Source: Streptomyces sp. S4.7
GTDB lineage: Bacteria > Actinomycetota > Actinomycetes > Streptomycetales > Streptomycetaceae
Direction: 5' to 3'
Assembly (NCBI RefSeq): GCF_010384365.1
Contig: NZ_CP048397.1
Span: forward strand, 6,200,001-6,264,000
Length of the DNA: 64,000 bases
Part shown: piece after piece, positions 15,179 through 23,101 of the stretch
Position numbering within the stretch: position 1 is the stretch's first letter
How the letters are laid out: each line of letters opens with the position of its first letter
Translations under genes and position numbers: made by a program
The notes under the pieces: generated by a model
What the model saw: the letters and a program-made list of their open reading frames with translations, nothing else
Told to the model about the DNA's origin: nothing
Database searches by the model: none

Positions 15179-17314
15179 CTACGCGGGGACGCTCGCAACC
15201 CCCGGCTCCAGGAACTTCTTCCCGTTCACCCGCTCCGAGACGCCCTCCCGGTCCAAGTACGGCGTGATACCGCCCAGATGGAACGGCCAGCCCGCCCCGG
15301 TCAGCAGGCACAGGTCGATGTCCTGGGCCTCGGCCACGACGCCCTCGTCCAGCATCAGACCGATCTCCTGCGCCACGGCGTCCAGCACGCGCGCCCGCGT
15401 CTGTTCCTCCGTCAGCACCGTGTCGCCCTGCTTGAGCAGCGCCACGACCTCCGGGTCCAGCTCGGGCTTCGCTGTGTTGTCGGCGGCATGCACGTAGAAG
15501 CCCCGCTTGCCCGCCTTCACCACGGCCGCCAGGTTCTGCGAGACCGTGAAGCGGTCGGGGAACGCCCTGTTGAGGGTCTCGGAGACATGCAGCCCGATCG
15601 CGGGGCCGACCAGTTCGAGCAGGACCAGCGGCGACATCGGCAGACCCAGCGGCTCGACCGCCCGCTCGGCGACGGCGACCGGGGTGCCCTCGTCGATGAC
15701 GTTCTGGATCTCGCCCATGAAGCGGGTGAGGATGCGGTTGACGACGAACGCCGGGGCGTCCTTCACCAGCACCGCGCTCTTCTTGAGCTTCTTCGCGACA
15801 CCGAACGCCGTCGCCAGCGACGCGTCGTCGGTCTGCTCGCCGCGCACGATCTCCAGCAGCGGCAGGATCGCCACCGGGTTGAAGAAGTGGAAGCCGACGA
15901 CCCGCTCCGGGTTCCTCAGCTTCGACGCCATCTCCGACACCGACAGCGACGAGGTGTTGGTGGCGAGGATCGCGTGCGCCGGGGCGACCGCCTCGATCTC
16001 CGCGAACACCTGCTGCTTGACGCCCATCTCCTCGAAGACGGCCTCGATGACGAAGTCGGCGTCGGCGAAACCGTCGGCCTTGTCCAGGACCCCCGTGACC
16101 AGGCCCTTGTAGCGGTTGGCCTTGTCCTGGTTGATCCTGCCCTTGCCGAGTAGCTTGTCGATCTCGGCGTGGACGTAGCCCACACCCTTGTCGATCCGCT
16201 CCTGGTCGATGTCCGTCAGCACCACGGGCACTTCGAGCCGGCGCAGGAACAGCAGCGCCAGCTGGGAGGCCATCAGACCCGCCCCGACCACGCCGACCTT
16301 GGTGACGGGCCGCGCCAGCGACTTGTCGGGCGCGCCCGCCGGGCGCTTGGCGCGCCGCTGCACGAGATTGAACGCGTAGATCCCCGACCGCAGTTCACCG
16401 CCCATGATGAGGTCGGCGAGCGCGGTGTCCTCGGCGTCGTAACCCGCCTGGAGGTCACCGTCCTTGGCGGCGGCGATGATGTCCAGCGCCCGGTAGGCGG
16501 CGGGGGCCGCGCCGTGCACCTTGGAGTCGGCGACGAACCTGCCGCGCTCGACGGCCTGGTCCCAGGCCGCGCCCCGGTCGATCTCGGGACGGTCCACCTT
16601 CAGCGCGCCACTCAGGACCGAGGCGGTCCACAGCAGCGACTGCTCCAGGAAGTCCGCACCCTCGAACAGGGCGTCGGCGATGCCCAGTTCATAGACCTGC
16701 GCGCCCTTGAGCTGCTTGTTCTGGTTGAGCGAGTTCTCGATGATCACCGTGACCGCACGGTCGGCGCCGATCAGGTTCGGCAGCAGCGTGCAGCCGCCCC
16801 AGCCCGGAACGAGACCGAGGAACACCTCGGGCAGCGAGAACGCGGGCAGCGCGGCGGAGACGGTGCGGTAGGAGCAGTGCAGCCCGATCTCGACGCCACC
16901 GCCCATCGCGGCGCCGTTGTAGTACGCGAACGTCGGCACCGCGAGCGCGGCCAGCCGCTTGAAGACGTCGTGGCCGCCCTTGCCGATGGCCATCGCGTCC
17001 TCGTGCCGCTTCAGCAGCTCGACGCCCTTGAGGTCGGCGCCGACGGCGAAGATGAACGGCTTGCCGGTCACACCGACACCGACGATCTTGCCCTCGGCGG
17101 CCTCGGCCTCGACCTGGGTGATCGCCGCGTCGACGTTGGCCAGCGACTGCGGCCCGAACGTCGTCGGCTTCGTGTGGTCCAGGCCGTTGTCCAGCGTGAT
17201 GAGCGCGAACGTGCCCACGCCGCCGGGGAGTTCGAGGTGGCGCACATGCGCCTGGGTGACGACCTCGTCCGGGAACAGCTCGGCCGCGCCCTTCAGGAGT
17301 TCAGCGGTGCTCAC
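15179..17314 (-). CDS. fadB: FadB, fatty acid oxidation complex alpha subunit
   Basis: 711-residue bifunctional beta-oxidation enzyme. The N-terminal crotonase domain (about 1-200) shows GKPFIFAVGADLKGVE and NGAAMGGGVEIGLHCSYR, the oxyanion-hole regions of enoyl-CoA hydratase. The second half is 3-hydroxyacyl-CoA dehydrogenase: NAD-binding VTKVGVVGAGLMASQLA (about 345-361), the conserved ATNTSSLSV and GFHFFNPV (catalytic His) motifs, and two C-terminal helical domains. GTG 17314 has GGAGG 6 nt upstream and overlaps the fadA stop by 4 nt, so the two subunits are translationally coupled. It hydrates and oxidises acyl-CoA intermediates for FadA to cleave. Confidence 0.93.
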   Translation of the reverse strand: MSTAELLKGAAELFPDEVVTQAHVRHLELPGGVGTFALITLDNGLDHTKPTTFGPQSLANVDAAITQVEAEAAEGKIVGVGVTGKPFIFAVGADLKGVELLKRHEDAMAIGKGGHDVFKRLAALAVPTFAYYNGAAMGGGVEIGLHCSYRTVSAALPAFSLPEVFLGLVPGWGGCTLLPNLIGADRAVTVIIENSLNQNKQLKGAQVYELGIADALFEGADFLEQSLLWTASVLSGALKVDRPEIDRGAAWDQAVERGRFVADSKVHGAAPAAYRALDIIAAAKDGDLQAGYDAEDTALADLIMGGELRSGIYAFNLVQRRAKRPAGAPDKSLARPVTKVGVVGAGLMASQLALLFLRRLEVPVVLTDIDQERIDKGVGYVHAEIDKLLGKGRINQDKANRYKGLVTGVLDKADGFADADFVIEAVFEEMGVKQQVFAEIEAVAPAHAILATNTSSLSVSEMASKLRNPERVVGFHFFNPVAILPLLEIVRGEQTDDASLATAFGVAKKLKKSAVLVKDAPAFVVNRILTRFMGEIQNVIDEGTPVAVAERAVEPLGLPMSPLVLLELVGPAIGLHVSETLNRAFPDRFTVSQNLAAVVKAGKRGFYVHAADNTAKPELDPEVVALLKQGDTVLTEEQTRARVLDAVAQEIGLMLDEGVVAEAQDIDLCLLTGAGWPFHLGGITPYLDREGVSERVNGKKFLEPGVASVPA

Positions 17315-18531
17315 TTGTTTCCTCCGTCGAAGTGCGGGTTCTCCCAGACGACCGTCGCGCCCATGCCGAAGCCGACGCACATGGTGGTGATGCCGTAGCG
17401 GACCTGCGGCTGCTCCTCGAACTGCCGGGCCAGCTGCGTCATCAGCCGTACGCCGGAGGACGCGAGCGGGTGGCCGTACGCGATGGCGCCGCCGTACTGG
17501 TTGACGCGCGGGTCGTCGTCGGCGATGCCGTAGTGGTCGAGGAAGGCCAACACCTGTACGGCGAAAGCCTCGTTGATCTCGAACAGGCCGATGTCATCGA
17601 TCGACAGACCGGCCTTGGCGAGGGCCTTCTCGGTCGACGGGATCGGACCGAAGCCCATGACCTCGGGCTCGACACCCACGTACGCGTAGCTCACCAGACG
17701 CATCTTGACCGGCAGCCCGGCCTCGCGTGCGAACTCCTCGGAGGCGATCAGCGAGGCGGTGGCGCCGTCGTTGAGGCCCGCCGCGTTGCCGGCCGTGACA
17801 CGGCCGTGCGGGCGGAACGGGGTCTTGAGACCGGCCAGCGACTCCAGCGTGGTGCCGGGGCGCATCGGCTCGTCGGCGGTGGCCAGGCCCCAGCCCGTCT
17901 CGCCGCCCTCGGGACTGGTGCGGCGCACCGAGATCGGCACGAGGTCCTGCTGGATCTTGCCGTTCGCGTAGGCCTTGGCGGCCTTCTCCTGCGAGCGCAC
18001 GGCGTACTCGTCGGCGCGCTGCTTGGTGATGTGCGGGAAGCGGTCGTGCAGGTTCTCCGCCGTCATGCCCATGAACAGGGCCGACTCGTCGACGAGCTTC
18101 TCCGAGACGAAGCGCGGGTTCGGGTCGACACCCTCGCCCATCGGGTGGCGGCCCATGTGCTCGACACCGCCGGCGACGACGATGTCGTACGCGCCGAAGG
18201 CGATGGAACCGGCGGTCGTCGTCACGGCGGTCATCGCGCCCGCGCACATGCGGTCGATGGAGTAGCCGGGGACGGACTGCGGCAGCCCGGCGAGGATGCC
18301 GGCGGTACGGCCGATGGTCAGGCCCTGGTCACCGATCTGCGTGGTCGCGGCGATGGCGACCTCGTCGATCTTCGCGGGGTCGAGGTCCGGGTTGCGGCGC
18401 AGCAGCTCCCGGATCGCCTTCACGACCAGGTCGTCGGCCCGGGTCTCGTGGTAGATGCCCTTCGGGCCCGCCTTGCCGAACGGGGTGCGGACGCCGTCGA
18501 CGAAGACGACATCCCTGATGGTACGAGGCAC
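17311..18531 (-). CDS. fadA: FadA, acetyl-CoA acyltransferase (thiolase)
   Basis: 406-residue thiolase that cleaves 3-ketoacyl-CoA with CoA, the last beta-oxidation step. The nucleophile is C96 in DRMCAGAM. The GGAIAYGHPLASSG loop holds the catalytic His, and C385 in TTMCVGFGMG is the second active Cys. GTG 18531 follows GGAGGAG by 7 nt. It is the first gene of the fadA-fadB operon. A short palindrome, TTACGGGTAA, lies 65 bp upstream, where a TetR/FadR-type repressor could bind. Both ends of the operon are flanked by related inverted-repeat elements. Confidence 0.93.
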   Translation of the reverse strand: MPRTIRDVVFVDGVRTPFGKAGPKGIYHETRADDLVVKAIRELLRRNPDLDPAKIDEVAIAATTQIGDQGLTIGRTAGILAGLPQSVPGYSIDRMCAGAMTAVTTTAGSIAFGAYDIVVAGGVEHMGRHPMGEGVDPNPRFVSEKLVDESALFMGMTAENLHDRFPHITKQRADEYAVRSQEKAAKAYANGKIQQDLVPISVRRTSPEGGETGWGLATADEPMRPGTTLESLAGLKTPFRPHGRVTAGNAAGLNDGATASLIASEEFAREAGLPVKMRLVSYAYVGVEPEVMGFGPIPSTEKALAKAGLSIDDIGLFEINEAFAVQVLAFLDHYGIADDDPRVNQYGGAIAYGHPLASSGVRLMTQLARQFEEQPQVRYGITTMCVGFGMGATVVWENPHFDGGNK

Positions 18532-18587
18532 GATGGCTCTCCTCCAGGGTGCGGGGGTGACTCTGCTGCGGGCGCGCTTTCCGATCC

Positions 18588-18605
18588 TATGCTACTTACG
18601 GGTAA
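18588..18605 (-). promoter_or_regulatory. Candidate fadAB promoter/operator
   Basis: On the minus strand TTACCCGTAAGTAGCATAGG runs into the leader. The TTAC-SS-GTAA palindrome (18596-18605) lies directly upstream of a plausible -10 (TAGCAT). A repressor on the palindrome would block RNA polymerase. Which regulator binds is not visible here. Confidence 0.4.
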
Positions 18606-18756
18606 CCGCACTTGCACAGGGCCGGGGGGTGTTCCGCGGGTCACGCGCCTCGGCTGCGGTTGCCGGTGGCGGTCGGGGGGCGGGGCCCTTCCGGGGCGCG
18701 GTGTCCGGGGTCTTGGTTGCGGTTGTCGGTCGTGGGCGGGGTTCGGGGTCTTTGGA

Positions 18757-18861
18757 GGGGTGTGTCCGGACGGCGTGATTTACGGCGCGTGAGAAGCCCG
18801 GTTCCCCATACACCAACGAGCCTTGCACGCGCCGTAAATCACGCCGTCCGGACATGACCCC
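18757..18861. repeat. Inverted-repeat element, copy 2 (A-A')
   Basis: Arms 18757-18791 and 18826-18861 are near-perfect inverted copies (GTCCGGACGGCGTGATTTAC within about 35 bp), with a 34-nt loop. The flanks GGGGTCTTTGGAGGGG (left) and CATGACCCCG..AGCGGCACCCGGCC (right) also match the 14.6-kb locus, and a reverse 23-bp repeat follows at 18895-18917. The remaining gap 18606-18962 holds no gene. Confidence 0.8.
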
Positions 18862-18962
18862 GCAGCGGCACCCGGCCACCACCGCGACCACCCCGAGCCC
18901 GGCCGGCGATTGAGGCCAAAACCGACCACCGGGCGGCACCGGGCGGCACCGGGAACCCCCGG

Positions 18963-20246
18963 TCACCCCGTCGCGGCCGTCGCCCCCAACGCCCGCGCCA
19001 ACAGCGGCGCCACCTGCTCCACCTGCCACCGCCGCGCGCCATGCGCGGCCAACGCCTCCGACACCGCCTCCACGCTCCGCTCCGCCGGCGGCTCCCAGCA
19101 GACCCGCCGCACGGTGTCCGGCGTGATCAGGTTCTCCTGCGGCATGTTCAGCCGCTCCGCGAGCGCCGTCACCGAGGCACGGGCGGCCGAGAGCCGGGCC
19201 GCGGCCTCCGGGTCCTTGTCCGCCCACGAACGCGGCGGCGGCGGACCGTTCAGCGGCTGTCCGGGCTGCGGCAGCTCCGTGTCGGGCAGCGACTTCGCCC
19301 GGTCGATCGCGGTCTGCCACTGTTCGAGCTGGCGCCTGCCCATCCGATGCCCGAACCCGGGCAGCGCGGTGAGGGCCTGCACGTTCAGCGGCAGCGCCAG
19401 CGCGGCCTCGATGATCGCGCCGTCGCTCAGCACCTTGCCGGGGGAGACGTCGCGCCGCTGGGCGGCCTGGTCACGGGTGTTCCACAGCTCCCGTACGACC
19501 GCCATCTGCCGGCGCCGCCGGACCTTGTGCATGCCGGATGTACGGCGCCACGGGTCCTTGCGCGGGGGCGCCGGCGGGGCGGACGCGATCGCGTCGAACT
19601 CCTGCCAGGCCCAGTCCAGCTTGTTCTGCCGGTCCAGCTCCTTCTCCAGCGCGTTGCGCAGATCGACCAGCAGCTCGACGTCGAGCGCCGCGTACCGCAG
19701 CCACGGCTCCGGCAGTGGCCTGGTCGACCAGTCGACGGCGGAGTGACCCTTCTCCAGGGCGAACCCGAGTACGTTCTCGACCATCGCGCCGAGGCCGACC
19801 CGCGGGAAGCCCGCGAGCCGCCCTGCCAGCTCGGTGTCGAACAGCCGCGTGGGGCGCATGCCTATTTCCCTGAGACACGGGAGGTCCTGTGTGGCGGCGT
19901 GCAGGATCCACTCGGTGTCGGCGAGTACGTCGCCGAGGGCGGAGAGGTCGGGGCAGCCGACGGGGTCGATGAGCGCCGTGCCCGCGCCCTCACGGCGCAG
20001 CTGGACCAGGTAGGCGCTCTGCCCGTACCGGTAGCCGGACGCCCGCTCGGCGTCGACGGCCAGCGGGCCGGTGCCCGCGGCGAAGGAAGCGATCACCTCG
20101 GCGAGCGCTTCGTCGGTGGCGACCACCGGCGGAATGCCTTCGCGAGGCTCCAACAAAGGGATCGGCGCCGTTTCGACGTCGGCCGGGGGAGCGCCCCCGG
20201 TGGTTCGCAGTGCTGGGTCTGCTGCGGTCTCTTGGGCGTCGGTCAC
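18963..20246 (-). CDS. rnd: Ribonuclease D
   Basis: 427-residue 3'-5' exoribonuclease. The DEDD-family exonuclease domain (about 40-215) shows ExoI LAVDAERASGYRYG, ExoII LHAATQDLPCL with DTELAGRLAG, and ExoIII YAALDVELLVDL. An HRDC domain (about 240-330) and a second helical domain follow. It trims tRNA and other structured RNA 3' ends. No SD precedes GTG 20246; instead TACCCT sits at -12 to -7, a TANNNT -10 placed for a leaderless mRNA. It is downstream of whiI on the same strand but separated from it by a perfect palindrome, so it probably has its own promoter. Confidence 0.88.
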   Translation of the reverse strand: MTDAQETAADPALRTTGGAPPADVETAPIPLLEPREGIPPVVATDEALAEVIASFAAGTGPLAVDAERASGYRYGQSAYLVQLRREGAGTALIDPVGCPDLSALGDVLADTEWILHAATQDLPCLREIGMRPTRLFDTELAGRLAGFPRVGLGAMVENVLGFALEKGHSAVDWSTRPLPEPWLRYAALDVELLVDLRNALEKELDRQNKLDWAWQEFDAIASAPPAPPRKDPWRRTSGMHKVRRRRQMAVVRELWNTRDQAAQRRDVSPGKVLSDGAIIEAALALPLNVQALTALPGFGHRMGRRQLEQWQTAIDRAKSLPDTELPQPGQPLNGPPPPRSWADKDPEAAARLSAARASVTALAERLNMPQENLITPDTVRRVCWEPPAERSVEAVSEALAAHGARRWQVEQVAPLLARALGATAATG

Positions 20247-20275
20247 GTGTCAAGGGTATCTGTGAACGGACGCCG

Positions 20276-20303
20276 CCCGCCGACGGAACGTTCCGTCGGC
20301 GGG
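20276..20303 (-). terminator. 28-bp perfect palindrome between whiI and rnd
   Basis: Arm CCCGCCGACGGAAC followed immediately by its reverse complement, centred on AACGTT. It lies 31 bp after the whiI stop codon and 30 bp before the rnd start. Best read as the whiI terminator; its perfect symmetry also allows protein binding. Confidence 0.65.
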
Positions 20304-20333
20304 CGATGCGGCCGGTGGGGCGGGTGAAACCGG

Positions 20334-20993
20334 TCAGTGAATGATTCCGGTACGGAGGGCCACGGCGACCATTCCCGCCCGGTCGCCCGTGCCGAGCTTG
20401 CGCGCGATGCGGGCGAGGTGGCTCTTGACGGTCAGGGCCGACAGGCCCATGGAGACGCCGATCGCCTTGTTCGACTGGCCTTCGGCGACCAGCCTGAGCA
20501 CCTCGACCTCACGGCCGGAGAGCTCGCGGTAGCCGCCCGGGTGGCTCGGGGTACCCGGGGGGCGGCGGTGCATGCGGGGTCCCGCGCCGATGGGTGCGGC
20601 GCCGGGGCGGCCGGGGTGGCCGATATTCGTACGGGTTCCGGTCACGACGTAGCCCTTGACTCCGCCCGCGAGGGCGTTGCGCACCGCGCCGATGTCGTCG
20701 GCGGCGGAGAGGGCGAGGCCGTTGGGCCAGCCCGCTGCCCGGGTCTCGGACAGCAGGGTGAGCCCGGAACCGTCGGGCAGGTGGACGTCGGCCACGCAGA
20801 TGTCGCGTGGATTGCCGACGCGGGGGCGCGCCTCCGCGATGGACGAAGCCTCGATGACGTCGCGTACTCCGAGCGCCCACAAGTGGCGGGTGACGGTGGA
20901 GCGTACGCGGGGGTCGGCCACGACGACCATGGCCGTCGGCTTGTTCGGGCGGTAGGCGACCAGGCTTGCGGGCTGCTCGAGGAGAACGGACAC
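20334..20993 (-). CDS. whiI: WhiI, atypical orphan response regulator for sporulation
   Basis: 219-residue NarL/FixJ-type regulator: receiver-like domain about 20-125 and LuxR-type helix-turn-helix about 152-215 (LSGREVEVLRLVAEGQSNKAIG, then SALTVKSHLARIARKLG). The phosphorylation pocket is incomplete. The usual acidic pair is reduced to D27 (VVADPRV), D69 is present (VADVHLPDGSG), and the conserved Lys is replaced in YVVTGTRT. These losses fit what is known of WhiI, which works as a BldM partner without ordinary phosphorylation. Position between rnd and DUF3000-hemE matches SCO6029. GTG 20993 follows CAGGAGG. A WhiG-type promoter lies about 80 bp upstream. Confidence 0.85.
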   Translation of the reverse strand: MSVLLEQPASLVAYRPNKPTAMVVVADPRVRSTVTRHLWALGVRDVIEASSIAEARPRVGNPRDICVADVHLPDGSGLTLLSETRAAGWPNGLALSAADDIGAVRNALAGGVKGYVVTGTRTNIGHPGRPGAAPIGAGPRMHRRPPGTPSHPGGYRELSGREVEVLRLVAEGQSNKAIGVSMGLSALTVKSHLARIARKLGTGDRAGMVAVALRTGIIH

Positions 20994-21072
20994 CAGGCCT
21001 CCTGGGAAGGTGCGGGACGGACCGGCTCGGGGATGAAGCCGGGGGCGAGCCGTGCTTGAAGGGTCATTGACC

Positions 21073-21100
21073 TCTTCGGCAGCTACCGTCCCCGCCTTTA
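21073..21100 (-). promoter_or_regulatory. WhiG-type sigma factor promoter of whiI
   Basis: On the minus strand TAAA (21100-21097), a 16-nt spacer and GCCGAAGA (21080-21073) match the motility-type consensus TAAA-N15-GCCGATAA, with one extra spacer base and two differences in the -10. It lies 80 bp upstream of the whiI start. whiI is known to depend on sigma-WhiG in S. coelicolor. Confidence 0.65.
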
Positions 21101-21238
21101 GAGAATGATCACGAATTAGTGAGTAACAATTCGGGCAATTCGGAAGCGTGATCGATCATCCTACGAGTGGTCCCCTCTTTGGCCGAGCGAAAACCGGCCA
21201 TCGGGCGGACCCCGTGAGCCCGCCCGGCCGCCCCCGTC

Positions 21239-21913
21239 CTACCGCGCCTGCGGACCCCGGCGCTGGGGGAGTGTGACCACGCCCGCGCCCGGCTCGGTGG
21301 GGCCGGTCGGGGCCGCCGGCGGCAGGCCCGCGAGCTGGCACAGCAGATCGCACCAGGCGGCCAAGTGCGTTGCCGAGTCCGGGACTCCACCCATGCCCTC
21401 ACGCGGCGTCCAGGACGCGCGGATCTCGATCTGCGTCACCGGGCGGCGCTCCGAGAGCCCGCCGAAGTAGTGCGACCCCGCACGCGTGACCGTGCCGCTC
21501 GGCTCCCCGTACGTAAGACCGCGCGCCTCCAGCGCCCCGGTCAGCCACGACCAGCAGACCTCCGGCAGCAGCGGGTCCGCCGCCATCTCGGGCTCCAGCT
21601 CCGCCCGCACGAGCGTCACCAGCCGGAACGTGCCCTTCCACGCGTCGTGCCCGTCGGGATCGTGGAGGAGCACGAGTCTGCCGTCGGCCAGGTCGTCGTC
21701 CCCCTGGACGACCGCCGCCTCCAGCGCGTACGCGTGCGGTGCGAGCCGCCCCGGCGGCTTGGTCGGGTCGATCTCCATCTCGGGGCGCAGCCGCGCCGTC
21801 CTCAGTGATTCGACGGCCAGCCGGAACGCCGACGGGACGGAGCCCTCCTCCCCGTCCCCCGTGCCTCCGACGCCGTTGGAATGATCAGAAAATTGTCCCT
21901 GAGCCGCAGCCAT
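21239..21913 (-). CDS. DUF3000 family protein
   Basis: 224-residue actinobacterial protein of unknown function. It is soluble, with an N-terminal low-complexity stretch (about 1-25), then PSAFRLAVESLRTARLRPEMEIDPTKPPGRLAPHAYAL and a Trp-rich middle (VCWSWLTGALEARGLTYGEPSGTVT). A strand ends TQIEIRASWTPRE and a closing helix AAWCDLLCQLAGLP follows. ATG 21913 gives the family's normal start. It is divergent from hemE with 91 bp between the starts, an arrangement conserved in streptomycetes, which hints at shared regulation but does not reveal a job. Confidence 0.75.
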   Translation of the reverse strand: MAAAQGQFSDHSNGVGGTGDGEEGSVPSAFRLAVESLRTARLRPEMEIDPTKPPGRLAPHAYALEAAVVQGDDDLADGRLVLLHDPDGHDAWKGTFRLVTLVRAELEPEMAADPLLPEVCWSWLTGALEARGLTYGEPSGTVTRAGSHYFGGLSERRPVTQIEIRASWTPREGMGGVPDSATHLAAWCDLLCQLAGLPPAAPTGPTEPGAGVVTLPQRRGPQAR

Positions 21914-22004
21914 GCGGGGAAGAGTAGGCGGAACGCACGCCCAGTGCGGTGAAGGACACCCGGCCCGGCCCGGCCGCTTCTGTGTACATGCGAAGATTCT
22001 GGGC

Positions 22005-23096
22005 GTGAGCGCCAACGACCGCCCCTCGGGCCAGCCGACGAAGACCGCAGCGACAGCGGCGACACTCGCCACCCGCGACTCCGCCTTCATGAAGGCGTGC
22101 AGGCGCGAGCCCGTGCCGCACACGCCCGTGTGGTTCATGCGGCAGGCGGGCCGGTCGCTGCCCGAGTACCGCAAGCTGCGCGAGGGCACGGCGATGCTGG
22201 ATTCGTGCATGCGGCCGGACATGGTCACCGAGATCACCCTCCAGCCGGTACGCAGGCACGAGGTCGACGCCGCGATCTACTTCAGCGACATCGTCGTCCC
22301 GCTCAAGGCCATCGGCGTCGACCTCGACATCAAGCCGGGCGTCGGGCCCGTCGTCGCGAACCCCGTCCGCACGCGCGCCGACCTGGCGCAGCTGCGCGAT
22401 CTGACGCCGGACGACGTCCACTACGTCACCGAGGCGATGGGCATGCTCACCGCCGAGCTTGGGTCCACCCCGCTGATCGGCTTCGCGGGCGCCCCGTTCA
22501 CGCTCGCGAGCTATCTCGTGGAGGGCGGACCGTCCCGTAACCACGAGAACACCAAGGCCATGATGTACGGCGACCCGGAGCTGTGGGCCGAGCTGCTCGA
22601 CCGGCTCGCGGACATCACCGGCGCGTTCCTGAAGGTGCAGATCGAGGCGGGCGCCAGCGCCGTACAGCTCTTCGACTCCTGGGTGGGTGCCCTCGCCCCC
22701 GCCGACTACCGGCGCTCCGCGATGCCCGCGTCGGCCAAGGTCTTCGACATGATCGCCGGATACGGGGTGCCCCGCATCCACTTCGGCGTCGGTACGGGCG
22801 AGCTGCTCGGGCTCATGGGCGAGGCGGGCGCGGACGTGGTCGGCGTCGACTGGCGCGTACCGCTGGACGAGGCGGCCCGCCGGGTGGGCCCCGGCAAGGC
22901 GCTCCAGGGCAATCTCGACCCGGCGGTCCTCTTCGCCCCCACGCGGGCGGTGGAGACGAAGACCGACGAAGTCCTCGACGCCGCGAAGGGGTTGGAGGGA
23001 CACATCTTCAATCTGGGCCACGGCGTGCTGCCGAACATGGACCCCGACTCGCTGACGCGCCTGGTGGAACACGTCCACACGCGCACCGCCCGGTAG
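22005..23096 (+). CDS. hemE: Uroporphyrinogen decarboxylase
   Basis: 363-residue enzyme that removes four acetate carboxyls from uroporphyrinogen III to give coproporphyrinogen III. The signature PVWFMRQAGRSLPEYR (about 41-56) holds the substrate-binding Arg residues; YFSDIVVPLKAIG carries the catalytic Asp, and GFAGAPFTLASYLVEGG follows. The C-terminal GNLDP and FNLGHGVLP motifs are present. Although the frame is open further upstream, GTG 22005 gives the expected N-terminus; no SD precedes it, so translation may be leaderless. It starts the haem cluster completed by hemY and chdC 2.6 kb downstream. Confidence 0.93.
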   Translation: MSANDRPSGQPTKTAATAATLATRDSAFMKACRREPVPHTPVWFMRQAGRSLPEYRKLREGTAMLDSCMRPDMVTEITLQPVRRHEVDAAIYFSDIVVPLKAIGVDLDIKPGVGPVVANPVRTRADLAQLRDLTPDDVHYVTEAMGMLTAELGSTPLIGFAGAPFTLASYLVEGGPSRNHENTKAMMYGDPELWAELLDRLADITGAFLKVQIEAGASAVQLFDSWVGALAPADYRRSAMPASAKVFDMIAGYGVPRIHFGVGTGELLGLMGEAGADVVGVDWRVPLDEAARRVGPGKALQGNLDPAVLFAPTRAVETKTDEVLDAAKGLEGHIFNLGHGVLPNMDPDSLTRLVEHVHTRTAR

Positions 23097-23101
23097 CCCC
23101 G

